Shown in pieces: positions 17,449 through 25,162 of a stretch of DNA of 64,000 bases (its first letter is position 1; every line of letters starts with the position of its first letter). Where the stretch lies: positions 62,001 through 126,000 of the forward strand of contig JAERIN010000001.1 in assembly GCA_016757515.1 (NCBI GenBank), given 5' to 3'. The position numbers and the translations under genes were made by a program. The notes beneath the pieces are model-generated. The model searched no databases, was not told the DNA's origin, and saw nothing but the letters and a program-made list of their open reading frames with translations. The DNA comes from Alphaproteobacteria bacterium (lineage in GTDB: Bacteria; Pseudomonadota; Alphaproteobacteria; Micavibrionales; Micavibrionaceae).

Positions 17449-18180
17449 ATGAGCCCGCAGCCCAATAGCAGCCCCTATCGGCGTGTCCTGCTGAAGGTCT
17501 CCGGGGAGGTGTTGATGGGGCCGCGGGAGTATGGCCTGGACCCAGAGACCGTCGCCCGCGTTGCGGGCGAGGTGAAGGCCGTGGCGGACATGGGCGTGGA
17601 GCTGTGCGTCGTCCTGGGCGCGGGGAACATTTTCCGCGGCGTGGCCGGCGCGGCGGCGGGCATGGATCGCACAACCGCCGACTATATGGGCATGCTGGGG
17701 ATTGTTATCAACGCCCTGGCCCTGCAGAACGCGCTTGAAGCCGCCGGTGTCCCCACGCGGGTGCAGAGCGCCGTGCGCATGGACTCCATCTGCGAGCCGT
17801 ACATCCGCCGCCGCGCCATGCGCCACATGGAAAAGGGCCGCGTGGTCATCTTTGCCGCCGGCACGGGCAACCCCTATTTCACCTCTGACACCTGCGCGGC
17901 CCTGCGCGCGAGCGAGATGGCCTGCGACGCCATTTTCAAGGGCACAAAGGTGGACGGGGTCTACTGCTCTGACCCGCATGAGAACCCCGGGGCCGAGCAC
18001 ATCCCGCGCATCTCGCATATGGAGGTCTTGACCCGCGATCTGCGCGTGATGGACGCCACGGCCATATCGCTGGCCCGGGAGAACGCCATCCCCATCGTGG
18101 TGTTCAACGTCCGCAAGCCCGGCAACTTTGCCCACGTCGTGTCCGGCGACGGGCTGTGCACCGTGGTGGAGAGCGTGTAG
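17449..18180 (+). CDS. pyrH: UMP kinase
   Basis: A 243-residue amino acid kinase fold enzyme phosphorylating UMP to UDP. It has the N-terminal [12 protein letters not shown] phosphate loop, [27 protein letters not shown] and [13 protein letters not shown] motifs. TATAAG (17435-17440) lies 8 bases before the ATG, fitting the leaderless pattern of this window. frr and uppS, which usually follow pyrH, are absent: a methyltransferase-nuclease gene begins 13 bases downstream. Confidence 0.96.
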   Translation: MSPQPNSSPYRRVLLKVSGEVLMGPREYGLDPETVARVAGEVKAVADMGVELCVVLGAGNIFRGVAGAAAGMDRTTADYMGMLGIVINALALQNALEAAGVPTRVQSAVRMDSICEPYIRRRAMRHMEKGRVVIFAAGTGNPYFTSDTCAALRASEMACDAIFKGTKVDGVYCSDPHENPGAEHIPRISHMEVLTRDLRVMDATAISLARENAIPIVVFNVRKPGNFAHVVSGDGLCTVVESV

Positions 18181-18193
18181 TCTTCCGATTCGG

Positions 18194-19729
18194 ATGAACA
18201 TTCTGCACTACGGCGACTGTGACGAGATTATGGAGTCTATGGACGATGAGTCTGTGGACCTTATCTACCTGGACCCGCCGTTCAACTCCGACCGCTCCTA
18301 CAACGCGATTTACAAGGACAACACGGGCCGCCCCCTGCCTGAGCAGGTGGAGGCGTTTTGCGACTCGTGGGAGATGAAGCCCGAGTGCATGGCCCTGGCG
18401 CACCGCTTGCCCGTTATGCTGCGCCAGGCGGGGGTGGACGAGCACGCGGCGGAGATGTGGAAGGCCTGGGTTGTGGGCCTGGCGCACACGCAGCCGTCGT
18501 TGCTGGCGTACCTGACCTACATGACCGCGCGCCTCATCCGTATGCGGCGGCTCCTGAAGCCCACGGGGAGCCTTTACTACCACTGCGATCCGACGGCGGG
18601 GCACTATATAAAGGTGACGCTGGATATTATATTCGGGTATAAGAACCTCCTGAATGAGGTTATATGGTCGTATGATAAATGGACAAATGCAGCGACGCAC
18701 TTTCAACGCAACCACGATACTATTTTTGCCTACGCGAAGATAAAGGGGCGGCACACCTTTAGCAAACTTCACAACCCGGATGCATCACAAAAAACAAAGT
18801 ATGTACGAGGATGGGATACAAACGTTGTCCAGGGCGGAATCCGACAACTCATCGTCTATGACCGCGCCAAGGCCAAGGACAAAATAGACTCTGAGCGATA
18901 TGACCGCATTGTGTACCGGGAGGGGCAGACAAAAGTCGCTTTGTCCGACGTCTGGCGCATACCCTTTTTGAACTCCCAATCAAAGGAACGCCTAGGCTAT
19001 CCCACGCAGAAGCCGGTGGCGCTGCTGAAGAGAATCATAGAGGCCTCGTCCAACGAGGGCGACGTCGTCCTGGACCCGTTCTGCGGCTGCGCCACCACCA
19101 TTGCTGCGGCGCATGAGCTTAAAAGGCGCTGGGTGGGCATAGACATCGCCTTCCACGCCGTGCGGCGCGTGGCGCGAACCCGCCTGACGGACACCTATGG
19201 CTTGGTGGAGGGCAAGGACTTCACCATCCAGGGCATCCCCCGCACGCTGGAGGGCGCAAAGGATTTGTGGGAGCGCGACGCGCACCAGTTCGCGAGATGG
19301 GCCATTGAAAGCGTGGAGGGCTTTGTGAGTGCAAAAAAGAGCGGGGACGGCGGCGTGGACGGGTGCATCTACTTCGGTGCGCCGGGCGCGGCCCTGTCCA
19401 CCATGCTGATCCAGGTCAAGGGCGGGGCGTCCGTGGGCATCGGCGACCTGCGCGACCTCCACGGGGCCATGCACGCGCGCGGGGCGGAGATGGGGGGCCT
19501 CATCGTGCGGGACGACCTCCCCGAGCGGCAAATGAAGAATTTTCAGGAATATGCCGCCACCGCCGGGTGCCTGGAGGCCGAGGGCGTAGCCTACCCTCGC
19601 CTGCAAATCATGACCACGCGGGAGGTCCTGGAGGAAAAGCGCTTTGCCGTGCCCTACCACGTCTCCATTGACATTGCGCAGCCCGCGTTGCCCCACTCCG
19701 GCTCATGGCGACAGGGCGGTTTGTTATAG
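18194..19729 (+). CDS. DNA methyltransferase fused to an Mrr-like restriction domain
   Basis: A 511-residue protein. The N-terminal part is an N4/N6-type amino-methyltransferase with catalytic DPPF at residues 27-30, YPTQKPVALLKRII, and the SAM-binding DPFCGCATT at about 292 (beta-class order). The C-terminal part (about 340-480) looks like a PD-(D/E)XK nuclease: GGVDG at about 385 and IQVKGG at about 405. Modification and cleavage in one chain would be a self-contained restriction-modification enzyme; the target site cannot be inferred. The stretch 18640-18990, covering the variable region, is AT-richer than the rest. No clear Shine-Dalgarno precedes the ATG. Confidence 0.85.
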   Translation: MNILHYGDCDEIMESMDDESVDLIYLDPPFNSDRSYNAIYKDNTGRPLPEQVEAFCDSWEMKPECMALAHRLPVMLRQAGVDEHAAEMWKAWVVGLAHTQPSLLAYLTYMTARLIRMRRLLKPTGSLYYHCDPTAGHYIKVTLDIIFGYKNLLNEVIWSYDKWTNAATHFQRNHDTIFAYAKIKGRHTFSKLHNPDASQKTKYVRGWDTNVVQGGIRQLIVYDRAKAKDKIDSERYDRIVYREGQTKVALSDVWRIPFLNSQSKERLGYPTQKPVALLKRIIEASSNEGDVVLDPFCGCATTIAAAHELKRRWVGIDIAFHAVRRVARTRLTDTYGLVEGKDFTIQGIPRTLEGAKDLWERDAHQFARWAIESVEGFVSAKKSGDGGVDGCIYFGAPGAALSTMLIQVKGGASVGIGDLRDLHGAMHARGAEMGGLIVRDDLPERQMKNFQEYAATAGCLEAEGVAYPRLQIMTTREVLEEKRFAVPYHVSIDIAQPALPHSGSWRQGGLL

Positions 19730-19757
19730 GCGCAGCGCCGCTTAGCTTAGCTGCGCC
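19729..19757. terminator. Bidirectional terminator-like inverted repeat
   Basis: GGCGCAG (19729-19735) pairs with CTGCGCC (19751-19757) around a 15-base loop, overlapping the stop codons of the two convergent genes. No T run, so efficiency is uncertain. Confidence 0.4.
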
Positions 19758-22441
19758 GCGATGGCACCCAGGCGCCCGGTGCCCCCCTGGATCTGGCTGG
19801 TGGCCAGCATGGTGCCGCTGTAGATCCGGCTTTGGATCTGCTCCACGGGGTCGTCATTGCTCTCGCCGAAGGTCGGCGTGGTGAGGCTGACCCAGCGCAT
19901 GATCTGGCTCGGCACTTCGTCCACCATTTTGAAGCACGACGTGGCTGCCATGTAGACGACAACGACGTACATGCCCGTATAGAAGAACTCATCCACGGGC
20001 CCGCGGTAAAATTCAGCGTCTGTCCACTTGACCGGGTGCGTGACGGGGTCGTGCCCGGCCATGTTCACGATGATGAGGTCATAGATGTCGTGGAACACCA
20101 TGATGGTGCCAGAGAAGATGAGCACCGCTCCCAGAAGGCCCACGAGGATGAGGGTGGGGCGCAGGAACAGCTCCAGAAGCAAGATATAGCCTGCCGCGGC
20201 GTCTTTGCCCGGCAGGCCTGGCCCGTCCACGCGCAGGTGGGCAATGGCCCACAGGGGCACGGCCAGCATGGCCTCAAATAGTCCGTTCATCCACCGCGCC
20301 ATCGCCACGAAGAAGTATATGAGGGGCATGAAGGGCAGCACATAGGCCAGGATAAAGCCGATCACGATCCCGATAAGGGCGAAGGTGAAGAAGAAGTCTG
20401 CGGCGGCCTTTGCCAGGTCTCCCAGGCCCAGGACGCCCAGGGCCTTCTCCCCCACAAAGGCCCCCACGAAGATGAGGAAGTTGCGCGTGCTGCGCTCCAC
20501 AATGCTCCGGCCAAGGGCGGTGAGCTGCGCCATGGGGTGCGCGCTCTTGTTCGCCCGGATGTCAAAGATCCCGCTTGTGCCCAGGAGGAAGTTGAGCGTG
20601 TTCAAGAAGGCGTTGCCCGTGTCGTACTTGTGCGCCGTGTGCGCCGCGCCGGAGACGTCAAAGGTGGTGTAGGCCAGGTTCATCGCGCGGCCCATTTTGT
20701 ACCACCCAGGGAAGGGGTAGTGCCTCGGGTGCGCGGGCGGGTTGAGGTGCACAAGGTCTCTAGGGTCAAAGGGCTGGCCGGGCAGGCTGCCCGTCGCCAT
20801 CTTGAGCTTTTCGGCGCGCAGGGCCTTGATGTCCTCCATGAGGATGGGCATGCGCGTGGGGGACGGGATGTGCAGCAGGGCGCTGGTCATCGCGCCGTTC
20901 AAAGAGGCTATGCGATCAAAGATAAGGGCCGCCCCCGCCCATCCGGCCCGCACAAGCTCTGGCGGGATGGCCGCCTCGCCTATCGCGCTCTCCTGGGCCT
21001 GACGCGCGTCCTCGGCCCACATGCGCAAGATGGCCTCATACTCCGCAACTTGCTCTTGGGCCCAGGCCCCGTCGGGCACCGGGGTGCACGTCGTGTCGGG
21101 CGGATCGCCCAAGGTGCGGCTGGCCAGGCAGGCTGCCCCAGCCTTGAAGTCCGCATTAAGCCACATGTCGGTAATAATTCTGTAATACGTCTCATAGAGC
21201 GCTTGGGAGCCCACCTCCGGGGGCCCCTCTGGATCCACCACCACCTCCCCGCAGGTCGCCTCCACCGCGCCGGCTTGCCCTGGGTACTTCTCGGCGCTGC
21301 GCTCCCCAAAGCGGATGGTGATGGCCCGGTTGCGAGAGAACGCCAGCGCCTCTGTGTACGGCGTGCCCGCCAGGGGCAGGAAGGTCCCCTTTCCGTCCCC
21401 GGCCAACAGTGAGTCCCCCAGGCTGCGAACGATATAGGCGTCTACGTGGGCCCGCCTGGGGTCGCTGCGCGCGCCGCTCCCGCCGCCGTTGATGGAGTTC
21501 TCCGCAATCTGGCAGAACTTGACCGTGAACATAAACTGCGCGAGGTAGCCGATCTCTGGCACGGGGGCCATGGCGACCATGCGCTCGGCACTGCCCATGT
21601 AGCTGCCAGACAGGGTGCTGGTGAACTCCTCCCACACGTTGGTGGCCAGGGCCCCACCGCCCTTGGCGATGTACAAGACGCCCATCTGCCCCAGGCTGAG
21701 GCCCGAGGACAGGGGGATGAGGAGGGCGGCGGCCATGCACACGCGAAAGGGGGCCCAAGCGTGGGTAAAGCGCTCCCCAAAGGGGGTTCCGGTGACGGCG
21801 GACTCCACTGTCACCGCCACGGCGAAGTAGAGCATCACGATGAGCGCTACCATGAGAAGGCCCCCGTTGTAAAAGTTGAACATGGCGTGGAGGGCCGCGT
21901 GCATGGGGTAGGGGAAGGCAGGCTCCGCCGCGTTGTTTCCCCGGCCATAGAAGTCCAGGCAGGGCGCGCTGGTTGAGGCGCAGGAGTCAAACACCCCTGG
22001 TATACCGAAAACTCGGTCCAGCAGGATGCGGTCTATCTTTTGCGCGGGGTCGTCTATGGTGAATAAGTCCGCGAAGGGGGTGATGGCGGCTAGGGCGGGA
22101 GAGGAAACGATGGCCAAGAGGAACAGGACCAACTGGAGCGCGAACAGGGCCAGGCCGGCCAGGAGGGCTAGGAACACCAGGATTTTGTCCGCGTTGCGCC
22201 ACGAGAGGGTGAGGTTGTCGGCAGCTGCGGCCAGGAGGGAGAACACGCCAAAGCGGCCAAAGTTCTCGGGCCGCAGTGCTGGGTGCGTGGGGGGTAGGAG
22301 GGCCACGGAGGCCAGGACCTGGCCCATATACCACCCGGCCAGGAGGAAGGTGTGGGCGAAGATGTCCGCAAGCCGGGGGACAATGCCCGGCAGGAGGGCA
22401 TAGCGGAGAACCGCGCCAGTCCTGCTTTTGCGTTGTGCCAT
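19742..22441 (-). CDS. DotA/TraY-like membrane protein, paralogue 1
   Basis: An 899-residue polytopic membrane protein. N-terminal membrane helices (about 20-45, 84-135, 195-255) include the shared block NFGRFG...NLTLSWRNADKILVF and the GTPFGERF...PFRVCMAAALLIPLSSGLSLGQ segment typical of DotA/TraY proteins. A long extracytoplasmic middle part (about 270-590) is followed by a C-terminal helical bundle with WMNGLFEAMLAVPLWAIAHL and GYILLLELFLRPTLILVGLL. DotA/TraY are inner-membrane components of type IVB secretion and IncI conjugation. It is the last of three tandem paralogues, 9 bases after paralogue 2. Family assignment is by motif pattern. Confidence 0.75.
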   Translation of the reverse strand: MAQRKSRTGAVLRYALLPGIVPRLADIFAHTFLLAGWYMGQVLASVALLPPTHPALRPENFGRFGVFSLLAAAADNLTLSWRNADKILVFLALLAGLALFALQLVLFLLAIVSSPALAAITPFADLFTIDDPAQKIDRILLDRVFGIPGVFDSCASTSAPCLDFYGRGNNAAEPAFPYPMHAALHAMFNFYNGGLLMVALIVMLYFAVAVTVESAVTGTPFGERFTHAWAPFRVCMAAALLIPLSSGLSLGQMGVLYIAKGGGALATNVWEEFTSTLSGSYMGSAERMVAMAPVPEIGYLAQFMFTVKFCQIAENSINGGGSGARSDPRRAHVDAYIVRSLGDSLLAGDGKGTFLPLAGTPYTEALAFSRNRAITIRFGERSAEKYPGQAGAVEATCGEVVVDPEGPPEVGSQALYETYYRIITDMWLNADFKAGAACLASRTLGDPPDTTCTPVPDGAWAQEQVAEYEAILRMWAEDARQAQESAIGEAAIPPELVRAGWAGAALIFDRIASLNGAMTSALLHIPSPTRMPILMEDIKALRAEKLKMATGSLPGQPFDPRDLVHLNPPAHPRHYPFPGWYKMGRAMNLAYTTFDVSGAAHTAHKYDTGNAFLNTLNFLLGTSGIFDIRANKSAHPMAQLTALGRSIVERSTRNFLIFVGAFVGEKALGVLGLGDLAKAAADFFFTFALIGIVIGFILAYVLPFMPLIYFFVAMARWMNGLFEAMLAVPLWAIAHLRVDGPGLPGKDAAAGYILLLELFLRPTLILVGLLGAVLIFSGTIMVFHDIYDLIIVNMAGHDPVTHPVKWTDAEFYRGPVDEFFYTGMYVVVVYMAATSCFKMVDEVPSQIMRWVSLTTPTFGESNDDPVEQIQSRIYSGTMLATSQIQGGTGRLGAIAAQLS

Positions 22442-22450
22442 TTTGCTCCC

Positions 22451-25159
22451 CTACGGCTTGCCGCCTCCGCTTAGCTTGCCCACGACGCCCTGCAGCCCCT
22501 GGCCCCCGATCACCTGGCCAATCGCCTGCTGCCCGCCCATCTGCGCGGACTGCATCATTTTCTCTGCCGCCTGCTCCTCCGCGTCGCTGAACGGTTTGAT
22601 GGACACCCCAATCCAGCGCAGGATCTCATTCGGGATCATGTCTATCAGTTTAAAAGAGGCCATGCCGACCATGTACACTGTGATCGCATAGACGAGGGTG
22701 AAGAAGAACTGGTCCACATAGCTGCGGTAAAAACGGACGTCGGTGAAGCCCGGGTCGCCCAGTTGGTCTGTGCCGGAGAAGCCCGAGAGGTTGGCCACCA
22801 CCAGGTCCCACCCGGCGTTAAGGCCCATCACCATGGCGGCAAAGATGGACATCCCGGCTAAAAGGCCGAAGACGAGCAGTATGGGGCGCAGGAAAATCTC
22901 CAGGATCAGGAAGTAGCCGTTTTTGGCGGCGTCGCCTGTCAGGCCCTCCCCGTCTATGCGCAGGTGCGCCAGGGCCCACAGGGGTGTGCCCACCATGGCC
23001 TCAAAGATGGCCTTTATCCAGCCGCCCACGCCGAAGAAGAAATAGATGAAGGGCAAGAAGGGCATAATGTAGTACAGCAAAAAGCCCACGGTCAGCGCGA
23101 CGGTGGCGATGGTCAGGAGGAAGCCGGCGATGGCACCGATGCCGCCGCTCAGGCCGCTCAGGCCGAAGGCGTTGAGGATGCCCCCCACCGCGCCCCCCGC
23201 GCCCAGGGCCCAGCCGATGTTGCGCAAGGCGGCCTCCACCAGGCTGCGCCCCACCATGGTCAGTTGCGCGAGGGGGTGGACATTTTGGTTTTCCCGCATG
23301 TCAAACAGCCCGTCTGCGCCAAAGAGCATAAAGAAAAACTCCGCCACCCCGTCCGAGGCGTAGCGGCGCGAGGCCGCGCCCCTGTCCCCCCAGTTTCTGG
23401 CGGCGTAGTACATGGCAAGGGCCTGCTCCTCCTCCAGTGGGTTGGCAAGGGAGGCCTTTTGGAACCCGTTTTCTTCAGAGGCGTCGGGGTTGAAGCACTC
23501 CAGGGTGCTGGGCCCCCGCGCGTCCAGGGCCTGACGTTCTGTGCAGATTTTTTCCATCAGAGCGGGGTAGTGCGAGGGAACGGGGAGGTTGAAGGTCGCC
23601 GTTGCCACAGGCCCCCCCATCTTGGCGATGTAGTCATAGAGCGTTCCGGCAAAGGCCCAGCCCTTGTTTTTAAATATCTGAAAGTCCTGCGTGTTGTGGG
23701 CGGCCATCTGCGCGGCCACGGACTGGGCCAGGCCCTCGCGGGCGCTTTGCTGGTAGCGCCGCAAAAGCTCCGCCTTGCGCGCCTGCGTGAGCGTCTGGAC
23801 TTCTGTGTTGTGCTCCGGGTGCGAGCGCATATATTTCTGCGCCCCCCTGTATGGGTAGTTAGGTGCCTCAGACTGCGCAGCCCAAAGGTCTTGGAGCATG
23901 GCCCAGTAAACCTCTTGCATGGCTCTGGGGCCCTCATCAGGTGGGTTAGACGAGCCGGGCACGCGCGCGTCCGTGAGGGTAAAGGCGATCTCCCCGCAGG
24001 TGGGCCGCACGTAGCCCTTCCAGAATACGTTCTTTTTCTTGTCCGGTGTGCCGAAGCGGACGAACACCCTGTCCCCGCCCTGGGCGAAGTCCACCATCTG
24101 CTTATAGCTGGTTTTGGCCATCTCTTTGTTGTGCGGCGAGACCAGCGTGTTGCGCACGAGGTAGGGCTTCACCTCTTGTCCCGCCACGGTGTAGGCTTCT
24201 GTGCACGTTGCGGCGGTGTGGTAGAACTGCAGCAAGTCGTCCAGCTCTGGGATGTTGGGCGTGCCGATGAGGGACTGCCGCTGGCCCAGGGCGCTGCCCG
24301 TAATTTCGTCCAGGAAGAGGACCCAGCCGTTTGTGGCCAGGCCAGAGCCGAACTTGGCCGCATGAAGCACGATGTACTGCGCCGTGTTCAGCCCAAAGCC
24401 CGTGGGGATGAGGAGGCCTATGGCCAGGAGCATGCGCAAGACTCCCCAGGACTGGTTGAACCGCTTGCCCATGGGCGTGCCCGTTTGGGCGGTCTCTACG
24501 GCCACGGCCGTCACAAAGTAGCACAAGATGAAAATGGCTATGACCACAAGGCCCCAGGAGTACGTGGACAAAAGGGCGTGCAGGGCGTGGTGTATGGGGT
24601 GCGGGAAGCCGCCGAAGCCCGTGAGCACAAACCGCCCCGTCTGGTCTTCACACGGCACACCTGTGGAGATGCAGGAGTTGAAGATGTCTGGCACGCCAAA
24701 GACCATGTCCAAGAGGATGAAGGCCAGGTCTTGCTCCGGGTTAGGCGTCACAAGATCCGCAAAGCCCCAGGCCGCTGCGGGGGAGGCGGCTATGGCGAAG
24801 GTCAAGGGCAGAAGGACGATCTGCGCCGCAGCCAGGGCTATGCCCGCCAGAGAGGCGAGAAAGAGTATGATTTGGTCCGCACGTCGCCAGTCTAAGACCA
24901 GGCGGTTGGCGGCCTCGGCCACGGCGTGGCGGACACCGAAGCGGCCTATGTTGGCCCCCAGGGTGTATGGGTGCCCGGCGGGCAGGAGGCCCACGGCTTG
25001 GTACAGCAGGGCGATGTAGTATGGGATGTATGCAAAGCCCCGGGCGAAGAGGTGCGCAAAGCGCGGGCCAAGCTGCGGTGCAAACAGATAGCGCGCGGCG
25101 CTGCCGGGCGTCACCCCCGCGTCCCGCGCTCTTGCGCCGATGGTGCCCAACATACTCAT
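22451..25159 (-). CDS. DotA/TraY-like membrane protein, paralogue 2
   Basis: A 902-residue protein with the same architecture as its neighbours: NIGRFGVRHAVAEAANRLVLDW at about 70-92, GTPMGKRFNQSWGVLRMLLA followed by LIPTGFGLNTAQYIVLHAAK, an extracytoplasmic middle domain with several cysteines, and the C-terminal WIKAIFEAMVGTPLWALAHL and GYFLILEIFLRPILLVFGLL motifs. The last 40 residues are glycine/glutamine-rich (QMGGQQAIGQVIGGQGLQG). It lies 3 bases after paralogue 3 and 9 bases before paralogue 1, so one operon. Its middle domain is the least conserved part, consistent with divergence after duplication. Confidence 0.75.
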   Translation of the reverse strand: MSMLGTIGARARDAGVTPGSAARYLFAPQLGPRFAHLFARGFAYIPYYIALLYQAVGLLPAGHPYTLGANIGRFGVRHAVAEAANRLVLDWRRADQIILFLASLAGIALAAAQIVLLPLTFAIAASPAAAWGFADLVTPNPEQDLAFILLDMVFGVPDIFNSCISTGVPCEDQTGRFVLTGFGGFPHPIHHALHALLSTYSWGLVVIAIFILCYFVTAVAVETAQTGTPMGKRFNQSWGVLRMLLAIGLLIPTGFGLNTAQYIVLHAAKFGSGLATNGWVLFLDEITGSALGQRQSLIGTPNIPELDDLLQFYHTAATCTEAYTVAGQEVKPYLVRNTLVSPHNKEMAKTSYKQMVDFAQGGDRVFVRFGTPDKKKNVFWKGYVRPTCGEIAFTLTDARVPGSSNPPDEGPRAMQEVYWAMLQDLWAAQSEAPNYPYRGAQKYMRSHPEHNTEVQTLTQARKAELLRRYQQSAREGLAQSVAAQMAAHNTQDFQIFKNKGWAFAGTLYDYIAKMGGPVATATFNLPVPSHYPALMEKICTERQALDARGPSTLECFNPDASEENGFQKASLANPLEEEQALAMYYAARNWGDRGAASRRYASDGVAEFFFMLFGADGLFDMRENQNVHPLAQLTMVGRSLVEAALRNIGWALGAGGAVGGILNAFGLSGLSGGIGAIAGFLLTIATVALTVGFLLYYIMPFLPFIYFFFGVGGWIKAIFEAMVGTPLWALAHLRIDGEGLTGDAAKNGYFLILEIFLRPILLVFGLLAGMSIFAAMVMGLNAGWDLVVANLSGFSGTDQLGDPGFTDVRFYRSYVDQFFFTLVYAITVYMVGMASFKLIDMIPNEILRWIGVSIKPFSDAEEQAAEKMMQSAQMGGQQAIGQVIGGQGLQGVVGKLSGGGKP

Positions 25160-25162
25160 GCT

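Noticed and set aside
22964-24895. 643-codon plus-strand open frame opposite DotA/TraY-like paralogue 2
   Set aside because: The sequence is low-complexity and without recognisable domains, while the minus-strand product has clear conserved motifs; it is a shadow of GC-rich coding DNA.
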